From an uncultured Faecalibacterium sp. (GTDB lineage Bacteria; Bacillota; Clostridia; Oscillospirales; Ruminococcaceae), in NCBI GenBank assembly GCA_934524985.1, contig CAKSYT010000010.1, positions 10,454 to 74,453 of the forward strand: 64,000 nucleotides of DNA, in the 5' to 3' direction. Both the position numbers and the translations under genes were made by a program. This document shows positions 1 to 8,066 of the stretch, piece by piece. The notes under the pieces were generated by a model. That model ran no database searches. It was not told the DNA's origin and saw nothing but the letters and a program-made list of their open reading frames with translations. Within the stretch, counting starts at the first letter, position 1. Each line of letters begins with the position of its first letter.

Positions 1-588
1 CTGACATGGAACTACCCCAACGAGCTGGCAGCCCCCAACGCAAACCCCGGCGGGCCGCTGGTACCGAACACCGAGACCGGCCTGACCGAGCGGGGCTTCG
101 CCTTTTTGGAGGAGATGGAAAAGCTGCACATCACCGCAGACGTGAGCCACCTTTCGGATAAGGGCTTCTGGGACATCGCAAACCACAGCACCCGCCCCTT
201 TGCGGCAAGCCACTCCAACTGCCGTGCCCTGTCGCCCCACAACCGCAACCTGACCGATGAGATGATCCGCGCACTGGCAGAAAAAGGCGGCATTGCGGGT
301 CTGAACTACTGTGCTTCCTTTGTGGACGCAGACTCGGCACACCCGAAGCTTTGCCGCAGCACGGTGGAGCGGCTGGCAAAACACGCCGCACACTTCAAGC
401 AGGTGGGCGGCATTGAGGTCATCAGCCTTGGCAGCGACTTTGACGGCATCGGCGGTCAGCACGAGCTGGAAACGGCGGCAGATATGCCGCTGCTGGCCGA
501 GGCACTGCGCCGCGAGGGCTTTACCGAGGACGAGGTGGAGGCCATTTTCTGGCGCAACGCATACCGCTTCTTTAAAAACAACCTGTAA
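1..588 (+). CDS. Membrane dipeptidase (peptidase M19), C-terminal part
   Basis: The frame is open from the first base to a TAA at 586-588, giving 195 codons; the N-terminal portion lies outside the window. Seen: TWNYPNEL near the start, then DVSHLSDKGFWDI, SHSNCRAL and GSDFDGI, the ordered motifs of the renal-dipeptidase family. Family knowledge: these are zinc metallopeptidases that cleave dipeptides and accept D-residues at the C-terminal side, so a role in peptide nutrition or peptidoglycan dipeptide turnover is plausible. The next gene, a membrane exporter, starts 158 bp downstream in the same direction; no clear terminator was seen between them. Function of the family is secure, substrate is not. 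Confidence 0.93.
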   Translation: MTWNYPNELAAPNANPGGPLVPNTETGLTERGFAFLEEMEKLHITADVSHLSDKGFWDIANHSTRPFAASHSNCRALSPHNRNLTDEMIRALAEKGGIAGLNYCASFVDADSAHPKLCRSTVERLAKHAAHFKQVGGIEVISLGSDFDGIGGQHELETAADMPLLAEALRREGFTEDEVEAIFWRNAYRFFKNNL

Positions 589-746
589 TAATAACCGAAA
601 AAATTGCAAATTATGCCCGGAGATGCCCTGCTGTGTGCGGGTATCCCGGGCTGTGTATTGCCCTGCGAGGGGAGGCTTTATATGGTCTGAGGCGCGCGTC
701 CCCTGAAAAGAACAAACGACTTGGAAAGATAAGAGGAATTATAACA

Positions 747-1520
747 ATGGGTATCACGATCTCGCCGTGGATGATGGCGTTTCTCATTCTGATGACCGGC
801 TTTGCAGGCTTTGTGGATTCGGCAGCCGGCGGCGGCGGACTAATTAGCCTGCCTGCCTATCTGTTCGCAGGGCTGCCGCCCCACTACACCTATGCCACCA
901 ACAAGTTCAGCGCCGCCTGCGGCACCACCTTTGCCACGGCAAACTTTTTCAAAAGCGGTGCCATAAACGTGAAAGTGGGCGTTCTTGCAGCCATCGGCAG
1001 CTTTGCGGGCAGTGCGCTGGGCGCGCACATCGTGCTGCTGCTCAGTGACGAGATGCTGCGCACCATGATGTTCATCATTCTGCCGGTGGCGGCGGTCATC
1101 ATTCTGTGGCAGCGCAACCTGCCGGACGAGAACCGGGACGACGGCACGCTGGACCTGAAAAAGATCTTACTGGCGCTGGCCATCGGCTTTGGCATCGGCC
1201 TGTACGATGGCATCGTGGGCCCGGGCACAGGCACCTTTGCCATCATTGCCTTTACCACCCTGATGGGCTTTGATCTGCGCACCGCCAACGGCAACGGCAA
1301 GGTGCTCAATCTGGCCAGCAACTACGCCAGCCTGTTCACCTACCTGATGAACGGTCTGGTGGTGTTCCACGTCGGCATTCCCTGCGCCATCGGCAACATT
1401 CTGGGCAACCTGCTGGGCTCCCACTTTGCCCTGAAAAAGGGCGCCCGCTTCATCCGCCCCATGATGCTGGTGGTGCTGGTTCTGCTGCTGGGCAAGCTCA
1501 TCTCGGACGCGGTGCTGTAA
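747..1520 (+). CDS. TauE/SafE (TSUP) family membrane exporter
   Basis: A 257-residue polytopic protein starting at ATG 747 after AAGAGGAAT; an upstream in-frame start at 633 lacks a ribosome site and would add an unrelated soluble tail. Two glycine-rich repeats mark the two halves of the family fold: GFVDSAAGGGGLISLPAYL near residue 20 and GLYDGIVGPGTGTF near 155. Family knowledge: TSUP proteins move sulfite, sulfoacetate, taurine-derived sulfur compounds or other small organic anions across the cytoplasmic membrane. The length is normal. The substrate cannot be read from sequence; nothing nearby names it. Confidence 0.88.
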   Translation: MGITISPWMMAFLILMTGFAGFVDSAAGGGGLISLPAYLFAGLPPHYTYATNKFSAACGTTFATANFFKSGAINVKVGVLAAIGSFAGSALGAHIVLLLSDEMLRTMMFIILPVAAVIILWQRNLPDENRDDGTLDLKKILLALAIGFGIGLYDGIVGPGTGTFAIIAFTTLMGFDLRTANGNGKVLNLASNYASLFTYLMNGLVVFHVGIPCAIGNILGNLLGSHFALKKGARFIRPMMLVVLVLLLGKLISDAVL

Positions 1521-1530
1521 GAGACAAACT

Positions 1531-1687
1531 GAACTCCCCCAGTCGCCTACGGCGACAGCCCCCTCGGAGATGGGGCCTTTGGCATAACGGTACAGTTTCC
1601 GGCTAAAGTGCAAAGTTTGCGGGCGCGCCAGAGGCTCCCTCCCAGAGGGAGCTGTCAAAACCGTCAGGTTTTGACTGAGGGAGTTTG
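1531..1687. repeat. REPIN-like inverted repeat pair, family B copy 1
   Basis: Two related palindromic units face each other. The right unit (1630-1685) has a GAGGGAGC-type hairpin followed by a TCAAAACC/GGTTTTGA hairpin and the tail CTGAGGGAG. The left unit (1534-1577) is the same design read on the other strand, with GTCGCC/GGCGAC in place of the second stem. The spacer (about 1578-1630) matches the spacer at 9415-9460 in reverse complement. Related copies lie at 9365-9509 and 45601-45815. No coding potential was seen. Confidence 0.7.
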
Positions 1688-1705
1688 CACCCCCCACAAA
1701 AAACA

Positions 1706-1739
1706 AAGTCGGGCAGCCCGCGGGCTGTCCGACTTGTTT
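1706..1739. terminator. Bidirectional terminator between the exporter gene and degV
   Basis: Arms 1706-1719 and 1722-1735 form a 14-bp stem with one G-T pair. TTGTTTT follows on the plus strand and a run of T follows on the minus strand (AAAAAA near 1698-1703), so it can end transcripts from both sides. Confidence 0.75.
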
Positions 1740-1755
1740 TAGCTTTCAATAGGTT

Positions 1756-2613
1756 TTATTCCAGCACCAGCTCTTTATCAAAGAACGCGATGCCGAACGC
1801 ACCGGGGCCGGTGTGGGTGCCGATGACGCAGCCGATCTGGCGCACCAGCGGTGCGTCCAGATGCAGATTGTCCTGCAAATAGGTCAGCAGCGGCTGCAGC
1901 TCCCGGGGGTTGGCGGTATAGCCCAGCAGCGGGGTGTAGCCCGGGTGGATGCCGCCCATCTCGTCGATCTTTTTGAACAGCGCCACATACACGCCGGGCA
2001 GACCGCGTGCCTTACCGGCCAACGCTACCTTGCCCTCCAGAACGGCGAGGATGGGCTTAATGCCCAGCATACCGCCCGCCACAGCGGCGGCGGTGGACAG
2101 TCTGCCGCCCTTGCGCAGGTACTTCAGATCGTCCACGGCAGCCACCAGATGCAGGTGCTGCTTGGCCTTTTCCAGATCGGCAGCGATCTGGGTGATCGTT
2201 TTGCCGGCGTCCCGCAGCTGCACAGCCAGCCGCACCAGCATAGACTGCCCCAGACAGACGTTCTCGGTGTTCACGAACACCACATTGTCCACGTTGGCAA
2301 GGTCGGCGGCAAGCTTTGCACACTGACCGGTGCCGGACAGCGCATCGGACAAAAAGAGGGCCAGCACTTCGTCCCCGGCGGCAGCGGCGTCCAGATACAG
2401 CCGCTCGAACTGCTCCGGGCTGGGCTGGCTGGTGGTGGGCAGCTTGCGGCAGGCTGCCAGATGGGTATAGTATTCGCTGGGGGTCATGTCGATGCCGTCC
2501 CGCAGGACGGTGCCGTCCTCCAGCGTCACGTTCAGGGGGATCACGGTCACGCCCAGCTGCTGCGCCTCGGCGGGCAGGATGTCGCACGCGGAATCGGTGA
2601 GGATACGGATCAT
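1756..2613 (-). CDS. DegV family fatty-acid-binding protein
   Basis: 285 residues, close to the family norm, beginning MIRILTDSACDILP. The TDSACD motif and the following VTVIPLNVTLEDGTVLRDG segment are typical of DegV. Further on, FLSDALSGTG and GGRLS match the fatty-acid pocket loops. Family knowledge: DegV/FakB proteins bind a single fatty acid and present it to the kinase FakA for exogenous fatty-acid incorporation. No fakA lies next to it, so the link to lipid uptake is by family only. It is a single-gene unit with its own promoter (2681-2710) and a shared terminator downstream. Confidence 0.9.
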   Translation of the reverse strand: MIRILTDSACDILPAEAQQLGVTVIPLNVTLEDGTVLRDGIDMTPSEYYTHLAACRKLPTTSQPSPEQFERLYLDAAAAGDEVLALFLSDALSGTGQCAKLAADLANVDNVVFVNTENVCLGQSMLVRLAVQLRDAGKTITQIAADLEKAKQHLHLVAAVDDLKYLRKGGRLSTAAAVAGGMLGIKPILAVLEGKVALAGKARGLPGVYVALFKKIDEMGGIHPGYTPLLGYTANPRELQPLLTYLQDNLHLDAPLVRQIGCVIGTHTGPGAFGIAFFDKELVLE

Positions 2614-2680
2614 AATAATACCTCCGGTCTACCGGTAAAATACAGTATACGCAACGTTTTTATTAAAAAGGTTGGAAATT

Positions 2681-2710
2681 ATTATACCACCATTTAGGGC
2701 GATATGTCAA
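2681..2710 (-). promoter_or_regulatory. degV promoter
   Basis: On the minus strand TTGACA (plus 2705-2710), an 18-bp spacer and TATAAT (plus 2681-2686), close to SigA consensus. It fires away from the CPBP gene. Confidence 0.8.
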
Positions 2711-2748
2711 TAATTTGCATAAATTTGCCGCGACAGAACGCTGAAACC

Positions 2749-2778
2749 TTGCGCACCCGGCGGCAGATATGGTACTAT
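2749..2778 (+). promoter_or_regulatory. Possible promoter for the CPBP protease-tadA pair
   Basis: TTGCGC (2749-2754), an 18-bp spacer and TACTAT (2773-2778), about 35 bp before the start codon at 2814. Confidence 0.45.
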
Positions 2779-2813
2779 AACCGGGAACGAACCATAGCAG
2801 GAGGAGACCGACC

Positions 2814-3203
2814 ATGCACAAGCTGACCCCCCGCACCGCCGCACTGCTTTCGGCCTTTGGCTGGGCGGTGGGGTATCTGCTGGCGAGTAAGGTGCTGGCG
2901 GTGCTGCTGCCTATGCCGCCCGGCGGCGCAGCGCGGCTTTTCCGGGTCTGCCTGCTGGCTCCGCTGGCAGAGGAAGGGGTGTTCCGGGGCGCGGTGCAGC
3001 GCCGGGCGCAGCCGCTGGGCAGGGGACAGGCCATTCTTTTGCAGGCGGTACTGTTTGCCCTGCAGCACGGCAGCGCCGCCGCCATGGCCTATGCGCTGGT
3101 GTGCGGGCTGGGGCTGGGGTGGCTTGCCGACCGCACTGGGCATCTCTGGCCGGGAATGCTGCTGCACAGCGCAAACAACCTGCTGGTGCTGGCGATGGGA
3201 TGA
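2814..3203 (+). CDS. Short CPBP-family intramembrane metalloprotease
   Basis: 129 residues after a strong AGGAGGAGA site. The hallmark EExxxR motif is present as LAEEGVFRG (E53, E54, R58), followed by FALQHG and a C-terminal LLHSANN, which supply the remaining metal ligands of the CAAX-protease/bacteriocin-processing fold. It is much shorter than typical members (200-300 residues) and keeps only the catalytic helices. Family knowledge: such proteins cleave within membranes or give immunity to peptides. Its stop at 3201-3203 lies 13 bp before tadA, so the two are probably co-transcribed. The substrate is unknown. Confidence 0.82.
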   Translation: MHKLTPRTAALLSAFGWAVGYLLASKVLAVLLPMPPGGAARLFRVCLLAPLAEEGVFRGAVQRRAQPLGRGQAILLQAVLFALQHGSAAAMAYALVCGLGLGWLADRTGHLWPGMLLHSANNLLVLAMG

Positions 3204-3216
3204 GAGGATGGGATAC

Positions 3217-3717
3217 ATGACTGATTTTGAACTGATGGGCCTTGCGCTGGAAGAAGCCGCCAAAGCCGCCGCCTTGGGCGAGGTGCCGGTGGGCGCGGTG
3301 GTGGCGCGGCACGGCGAGGTGGTAGCCACGGCGCACAACACCCGGGAGACCGAGAAAAACGCCTTGCACCACGCAGAGCTGCTGGCCATTGATGCCGCCT
3401 GCAAGGCGCTGGGTGGCTGGCGGCTGTGGGAGTGCGAGCTGTTCGTTACCTTAGAGCCCTGCCCCATGTGCGCAGGCGGCATCATCAACAGCCGTCTGCG
3501 CCGGGTGGTGTACGGCGCTGCCGACACCAAGGCCGGGTGCTGCGGCTCAGTGACCGACCTGTTTGCGCTGCCCTTCAACCACCATCCGGTGGTGGAAAAG
3601 GGGCTGCGGGAGGCCGAGGCGCAGCAGCTTTTGCAGGCGTTTTTTGTTTCCCTGCGGGAAAAGCGGGCGGGCAGACCCCGCTGGAAGCCCCCGGTGTCCG
3701 AAAACAGGGGAAAATAA
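3217..3717 (+). CDS. tadA: tRNA-specific adenosine deaminase
   Basis: 166 residues from ATG 3217; AGAGG at 3203-3207 is best placed for this start, although ATG 3208 would add three residues. Zinc-deaminase motifs are intact: HAE (H52, E54) and PCPMCAGG (C82, C85). Family knowledge: TadA converts A34 to inosine in tRNA-Arg(ACG), an essential decoding step. The order of motifs and the length match TadA rather than guanine or cytosine deaminases. It follows the small membrane protease gene closely, and a perfect hairpin terminator follows at 3727-3769. Confidence 0.95.
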   Translation: MTDFELMGLALEEAAKAAALGEVPVGAVVARHGEVVATAHNTRETEKNALHHAELLAIDAACKALGGWRLWECELFVTLEPCPMCAGGIINSRLRRVVYGAADTKAGCCGSVTDLFALPFNHHPVVEKGLREAEAQQLLQAFFVSLREKRAGRPRWKPPVSENRGK

Positions 3718-3726
3718 GGAAAAATA

Positions 3727-3769
3727 GTGGGAACTGCGTAAAAAATTGCAGTTCCCACTTTCTTTTTGA
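3727..3769 (+). terminator. tadA terminator
   Basis: Perfect 12-bp stem (3727-3738 with 3749-3760), 10-nt loop, then TTCTTTTT. Confidence 0.85.
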
Positions 3770-3959
3770 ACTGGATTGTGGTATATTATTCAATGGAATC
3801 TTGTCGAAACCCATCATAAGCACAGGCAGGCACGCCAAAGCACCGGACCTTTGCCGGACATACGAACGGAACGCTGCACTGTCTGGGGATGGGAACAGGG
3901 TTTTTCCGGCTGGGCGCACTTACGCCAAGCCGAGAATACCGAACAGGAGGGATACACTC

Positions 3960-4967
3960 TTGTACGAGGACGAGTTTGAACTGACCTTTCAGGTGCCGGA
4001 GGAAGAGAGCGCACCGGAGCCCCTTGCCGCACCGGCTGCAAAACCGGCAGCGCCGGTGGAACCGGTCGTGGACGAGCCCACCCGCATCATGACGCTGGAA
4101 AAACCGGCAGCGCCTGCGGTGGACGAACCCACCCGGGTGATCACGCTGGAAAAGCCCGCAGAGCCGCAGCCGCCTGCGGTGGAGCCGCCCGAAGCGCCTG
4201 CGCCGCAGCCTGTAAAAGAACAGCCTGCCCCTGCCGCACCCGCTGCGGTGCGCCGGGTGCTGATCTCCGGCGGCGACCGGGGCATCGGTGCTGCCGCTGC
4301 CCGCGCCTTTGCGGCAGCAGGGTATCAGGTGGCGGTGCTCTACCACCAGAACGCCGCCGCAGCCGCTGCGCTGGAGCAGCAGCTGCCCGGGTGCATCGCC
4401 ATCCAGTGCGATGTAGCCAGCCGCGCCAGCTGTGAGCTGGCATTCCACGCAGTGGAGCAGGCCATGGGCAGGGTGGATGTGCTGGTGTGCAACGCCGGCA
4501 TCGCGCAGCAGAAGCTGTTTACCGACATCACCCCGGAGGAGTGGCAGCGGATGCTGGACGTGAACCTGAGCGGCGCGTTCCACCTGTGCCAGCTGGCGCT
4601 GCCCGGCATGATCCGCCGCAAGCAGGGCCGCATCCTGACCGTGAGCAGTATGTGGGGCCAGACCGGCGGCAGCTGCGAGGTGCACTATTCCGCCGCGAAA
4701 GCCGGGCTCATCGGCCTGACCAAGGCACTGGCGAAGGAAGAAGGCCCCAGCGGCATCACGGTGAACTGCGTAGCGCCGGGGGTCATTGAGACCGACATGA
4801 TGGCGGCCTTTACCGCCGAGGACAAGGCGGCGCTGGCCGAGGAGACCCCCGTGGGGCGGCTGGGCACCCCGGAAGAAGTTGCAAAGCTGCTGGTCTTTCT
4901 GGCCGGCGAGGATGCCGGATACATCACCGGACAGGTGTTCGGGGTGAACGGCGGTCTTGTGATCTGA
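3960..4967 (+). CDS. FabG-like short-chain dehydrogenase with a Pro/Ala-rich N-terminal extension
   Basis: The start is TTG 3960, nine bases after AGGAGG (3945-3950), giving 335 residues. Residues 1-97 are low-complexity and acidic/proline-rich and contain two copies of a 13-residue unit, DEPTRIMTLEKPA (38-50) and DEPTRVITLEKPA (55-67). Residues 98-335 form a complete SDR: GGDRGIG nucleotide loop, NAG, a catalytic Ser in VSSMWG, YSAAK, and a C-terminal GQVFGVNGG. The closest relatives are 3-oxoacyl-ACP reductases, but no fatty-acid genes are adjacent; sigA follows 51 bp downstream. The extension is not part of the normal fold and may be a partner-binding or phosphorylation arm. Confidence 0.85.
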   Translation: MYEDEFELTFQVPEEESAPEPLAAPAAKPAAPVEPVVDEPTRIMTLEKPAAPAVDEPTRVITLEKPAEPQPPAVEPPEAPAPQPVKEQPAPAAPAAVRRVLISGGDRGIGAAAARAFAAAGYQVAVLYHQNAAAAAALEQQLPGCIAIQCDVASRASCELAFHAVEQAMGRVDVLVCNAGIAQQKLFTDITPEEWQRMLDVNLSGAFHLCQLALPGMIRRKQGRILTVSSMWGQTGGSCEVHYSAAKAGLIGLTKALAKEEGPSGITVNCVAPGVIETDMMAAFTAEDKAALAEETPVGRLGTPEEVAKLLVFLAGEDAGYITGQVFGVNGGLVI

Positions 4968-5018
4968 TGCACAGGGCAATATTACAGAATTTTCCCCGGA
5001 GTGGGAAGGAGAGAAAAA

Positions 5019-6392
5019 ATGGGCATGACTTTGAAGGAACTGTTGACTAAGGGCGAGGGCACCCTCTCTGCACAGGAGGCCAAGGCGCTGGCGGCACAAT
5101 GCCGCATGGATGTAGACACCCTCTACACCCTGCTGGAAGAGCGCGGCATCAAGATCCTGGAGGAAGAGAACGAGCCGAGTCTGGACGTGGACAGCATCAT
5201 TGCTGAGGTGGAGAACGCCGAGAACAACAACGATGACATGGGCCTTGCCGATGAGAACGAAGAGGATGCCGAGGAGAACCCGGCAGACCTGAAGGCTGCC
5301 ATGGACGAGTTGCTGGACGACCCGGTGAAGAACTACCTCAAGCAGATCGGTCAGATCCCGCTGCTGAGCGCCGAGCAGGAGGTGGAGCTGAGCCGCCGCA
5401 TCCATGCCGGTGCCGAGGCTGCACACATTTTGCAGGCAGACCGCCAGAAGTACGGTGCGCCGGAGTACATCAAGAAGAACAGCGCCCGCTTCTCTTTTGA
5501 AGAGGACGAGAATAGCCGCAGCTACACCGAGGATCTGGACGAGGACGGCGAAAAGTCCGCCGAGGATGCCGAGGAAAAGGCAGACGAGGAAAAGGCCATG
5601 GAGGCTGTGGAGAACGGTCCCCTGAGCGAGGAACGCCGTCAGGAGCTGCTCAAGACCCGCCGCGACGGCCTGAACGCCCGCCGCAGCCTGAGCGAAGCAA
5701 ACCTGCGTCTGGTGGTGTCCATTGCCAAGAAGCATGTCGGCCATAATCTGGCCTTCCTTGACCTCATTCAGGAGGGCAACATCGGCCTGATCAAGGCTGC
5801 CGAGAAGTTCGACTGCGACCGCGGCTTCCGCTTCTCCACCTACGCTACCTGGTGGATCCGTCAGGCCATCACCCGTGCCATCGCGGATCAGGCCCGTACC
5901 ATCCGCATCCCGGTGCACATGGTGGAGACCATCAACCGGATGCGTCAGGCCACCAACCAGCTGGTGTACCAGAATGGTCACGAGCCTACCCCGGAAGAGC
6001 TGGCAAAGGCCATGGACATGAGCGTGGAGCGCGTGCGCGAGATCCAGCGCATGGCACAGGAGCCGGCCAGCTTGGAAAGCCCCGTGGGTGAGGAAGAGGA
6101 TTCCTCTCTGGGCGATTTCGTCGCTGACGAAAACGCCGAAGCTCCCGGCAAGGCAGCCGACCGCGCCATGGTGGCACAGCAGATCAACTTGGCGCTCAAG
6201 AGCCTGACCCCCCGCGAGGAAAAGGTCATCCGGCTGCGCTTTGGTCTGGACGATGGCCGTCCCCGCACGCTGGAAGAGGTCGGCCGCGACTTCGGCGTCA
6301 CCCGCGAGCGTGTGCGCCAGATCGAGGCCAAGGCCATCCGCAAGCTGCACAGCCGCAAGTGCCTGACCCTGCTCAACGGTCTGATCGAGTAA
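5019..6392 (+). CDS. sigA: Primary RNA polymerase sigma factor SigA/RpoD
   Basis: 457 residues from ATG 5019 behind GGAAGGAGAG. An N-terminal region-1.1-like segment is followed by region 1.2 ([12 protein letters not shown], about residue 100). A strongly acidic non-conserved insert spans roughly 142-207. Region 2 starts near 227 ([14 protein letters not shown], then [13 protein letters not shown]). Region 3 follows, and region 4 runs from about 395 ([15 protein letters not shown], then [16 protein letters not shown]). All regions needed for -10 and -35 recognition are intact, in line with the many TTGACA/TATAAT promoters in the window. A strong terminator follows, so this is the last gene of its transcript. 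Confidence 0.97.
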   Translation: MGMTLKELLTKGEGTLSAQEAKALAAQCRMDVDTLYTLLEERGIKILEEENEPSLDVDSIIAEVENAENNNDDMGLADENEEDAEENPADLKAAMDELLDDPVKNYLKQIGQIPLLSAEQEVELSRRIHAGAEAAHILQADRQKYGAPEYIKKNSARFSFEEDENSRSYTEDLDEDGEKSAEDAEEKADEEKAMEAVENGPLSEERRQELLKTRRDGLNARRSLSEANLRLVVSIAKKHVGHNLAFLDLIQEGNIGLIKAAEKFDCDRGFRFSTYATWWIRQAITRAIADQARTIRIPVHMVETINRMRQATNQLVYQNGHEPTPEELAKAMDMSVERVREIQRMAQEPASLESPVGEEEDSSLGDFVADENAEAPGKAADRAMVAQQINLALKSLTPREEKVIRLRFGLDDGRPRTLEEVGRDFGVTRERVRQIEAKAIRKLHSRKCLTLLNGLIE

Positions 6393-6402
6393 TATGAATT
6401 TT

Positions 6403-6444
6403 GGGATAGCAGAACCCCCGCGTGGGGTCTGCTATCCCTTTTTT
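6403..6444 (+). terminator. sigA terminator
   Basis: GGGATAGCAGA pairs with TCTGCTATCCC (one bulge, CCCC/GGGG extension), then TTTTTT. Confidence 0.85.
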
Positions 6445-6486
6445 CATGTGGTATAGAGGAGAAGTTGCAATTGCCGTTTCCCTCTA

Positions 6487-6699
6487 CGACCCTCCCGTGA
6501 AAAAGGGGTTCTGAAAAGCCCGCGTTTGCGCAGCAATAAAAGCCCCAGTGGGGCTTTTAAGCGGCAGAGCGGTCTGCGTAAGCAGATGGAGGGGCTTTGC
6601 CCCGACAAGCTCCGCAGGCTTTTCAGAACCCCAAATTAAAAAATCTTTTTTCCGCTGAATATGCGCAGAGCACAGCGGAGCGCATTCCAAATCGTTTTT
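6487..6699. repeat. Pseudoknot repeat (family A) copy 1, with nested insertion
   Basis: A long hairpin (6505-6520 with 6617-6632) is followed by an A/T-rich linker and a conserved end. In the end, TCCGCT (6651-6656) can pair with AGCGGA (6674-6679) and ATGCGC (6661-6666) with GCGCAT (6680-6685), interleaved as a pseudoknot. About 95 bp, including an AAAAGCCCC/GGGGCTTTT hairpin, sits inside the hairpin loop. The element ends against the stop codon of the minus-strand ribonuclease gene. No gene was seen in 6393-6698. Confidence 0.75.
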
Positions 6700-7049
6700 C
6701 AGTACGAGCTCAGCCCAAGGCTGACATCCAGTGCCTGATCCACCCGCTTCTGGTCGGCGGCGGTGATCTGCCCGGCGCGCTCCCGCAGGCGGTGCTTATC
6801 CAGCGTGCGGATCTGTTCCAGCAGCACTACGCTGTCCTTGGCAAGACCGGTGTCTGCCGCCCGGATGTTGATGTGGGTGGGCAGGCGGGTCTTGTCCAGC
6901 CGGGATGTAATGGCCGCTGCGATCACCGTGGGACTGTGCCGGTTGCCGATCTCGTTCTGTACGATCAGCACCGGGCGCACACCGCCCTGCTCCGAGCCCA
7001 CAACCGGCGAAAGATCGGCGTAGAAAACTTCTCCTCTGTGTACCTCCAT
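6699..7049 (-). CDS. MazF/EndoA-type endoribonuclease toxin (PemK family)
   Basis: 116 residues, the usual EndoA length, from ATG 7049 behind AGGAGGGAGATTCC. It begins MEVHRGEVFYADLSPVVG and contains SEQGGVRPVLIVQN, AAITSR and the conserved C-terminal ELRT-like LLEQIRTLDKHRL. Family knowledge: MazF homologues cut single-stranded mRNA at short motifs and are held inactive by a MazE antitoxin. No antitoxin gene is visible in the 140 bp between this gene and acpS or immediately downstream. In Bacillus the homologue also lies near acpS, so this is probably a remnant of that conserved neighbourhood. Confidence 0.9.
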   Translation of the reverse strand: MEVHRGEVFYADLSPVVGSEQGGVRPVLIVQNEIGNRHSPTVIAAAITSRLDKTRLPTHINIRAADTGLAKDSVVLLEQIRTLDKHRLRERAGQITAADQKRVDQALDVSLGLSSY

Positions 7050-7189
7050 GGAATCTCCCTCCTGTTTGTCTGGAGGATGTGCCCCGCTATGTGATGCGTC
7101 CGGCGCATCCTGTCTGCTCTCAGTATGCGCAGACGGGGTGCGGCTTATGCAGTGCGGGGGCGATATTCCATTGTATGCACAAAGGGCGG

Positions 7190-7597
7190 TCAGTTTTCCT
7201 CTTCCAGCGTGCAGAAGGCCAGCGCCATGCCGCCCTCGTGGCTCAGGGAGAGCCGGGCGCGCAGCCGGTGCTGCGCCACCCACGCGGCGGTCTGCCCGCT
7301 GAAGCGGTAGGCCGGGGCACCGTTTTCCAGCCGGACGGCTTCGATCTCGCACAGGGAAAAGGGTTCCCGCAGGCCGGTGCCCGCCGCCTTGAGAAAGGCT
7401 TCCTTGGCGGCAAAATCTGCGGCGGCGCTGGCAAGGCGGTGGGCGTTCAGCGGCGCAGGAAACGCTTCGCAAAGGCCCAGCGCCGCCTGCTCGGCGGGGC
7501 CGTACACCCGGCGCACAAAGGCCGCCGCGTGGGCAGAGGAAAGGCTTTTTTCCAGATGGGAAAGGCTGCACAGGTCGCAGCCGATGCCGTAAAGCAT
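7190..7597 (-). CDS. acpS: Holo-[acyl-carrier-protein] synthase
   Basis: 135 residues from ATG 7597, preceded by AAAGGAG at proper spacing; longer in-frame starts lack this. The two Mg-binding motifs are present: GIGCDL (D8) and FAAKEAFLKAAGTG (E66). Family knowledge: AcpS transfers 4-phosphopantetheine from CoA to the serine of acyl carrier proteins. It is the only phosphopantetheinyl transferase in the window, so it is a candidate activator of the unusual carrier protein at 62428, although this is inference. It is upstream of and co-directional with the mazF-type gene. Confidence 0.93.
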   Translation of the reverse strand: MLYGIGCDLCSLSHLEKSLSSAHAAAFVRRVYGPAEQAALGLCEAFPAPLNAHRLASAAADFAAKEAFLKAAGTGLREPFSLCEIEAVRLENGAPAYRFSGQTAAWVAQHRLRARLSLSHEGGMALAFCTLEEEN

Positions 7598-7700
7598 ACA
7601 AAGGCTCCTTTCGCGGGCAGAATGCCGCCCGGACATCGTTCATCTTGCCGGAACATTGCTGGAAATTTTGTACAGGATGTGCAAATTCAGCGTAATTATC

Positions 7701-7729
7701 TTGAAGTTTCGGCGCATTTCGTGTACAAT
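7701..7729 (+). promoter_or_regulatory. ireB promoter
   Basis: TTGAAG (7701-7706), 17-bp spacer, TACAAT (7724-7729). Confidence 0.8.
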
Positions 7730-7761
7730 GGGGCTAGTTTCAACCGAAGGGGGTGTATTGC

Positions 7762-8007
7762 GTGGGAGACGCAACCGCGATTTTCTCCATCCACGATAAA
7801 AAGGACTATGAGATCCACGAGATCGTACAACAGGTGTACGATGCTTTGAAGGAAAAAGGCTATAACCCGGTCAATCAGCTGGTGGGCTACATTTTGTCCG
7901 AAGACCCTACCTACATTACGACCTATAAGAATGCCCGTGCCATGATCCGCAAGGTGGATCGTGACGACCTGCTGCAGGCCATGCTGCGCAGCTACCTCAA
8001 CGTGTAA
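7762..8007 (+). CDS. IreB family regulatory phosphoprotein (UPF0297)
   Basis: 81 residues if translation begins at GTG 7762, eight to nine bases after the GAAGGGGG site; GTG 7753 is an alternative. The segment VYDALKEKGYNPVNQLVGYILSEDP and the C-terminal NARAMIRKVDRDDLL are diagnostic. Family knowledge: IreB is a small dimeric protein phosphorylated by the PASTA kinase IreK/PrkC on N-terminal threonines and modulates cell-envelope stress and cephalosporin tolerance. It is usually followed by ruvX (yqgF) and an alaS neighbourhood; here it stands alone with its own promoter and terminator. Confidence 0.92.
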   Translation: MGDATAIFSIHDKKDYEIHEIVQQVYDALKEKGYNPVNQLVGYILSEDPTYITTYKNARAMIRKVDRDDLLQAMLRSYLNV

Positions 8008-8020
8008 TACGGTCCTTTTC

Positions 8021-8054
8021 AGCCCCGCTGTCTTGCAAGACGGCGGGCTTTTTT
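8021..8054 (+). terminator. ireB terminator
   Basis: AGCCC..GTCTT pairs with AAGAC..GGGCT around a tight loop, followed by TTTTTTT. Confidence 0.8.
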
Positions 8055-8066
8055 TGCGGAATCATT

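Noticed and set aside
3426-3959. N-terminal extension of the SDR reading frame into tadA
   Set aside because: The frame is open upstream but overlaps tadA and the tadA terminator; AGGAGG at 3945-3950 fixes TTG 3960 as the start.
3786-6350. Very long open frame on the minus strand across the SDR and sigA genes
   Set aside because: It is the antisense of two certain genes in GC-rich DNA, has no ribosome site, and its product shows only shadow composition (His/Leu/Gln/Gly-rich).
7050-7189. MazE-like antitoxin gene between acpS and the toxin
   Set aside because: No frame of suitable length with a start codon and ribosome site was found on the minus strand.
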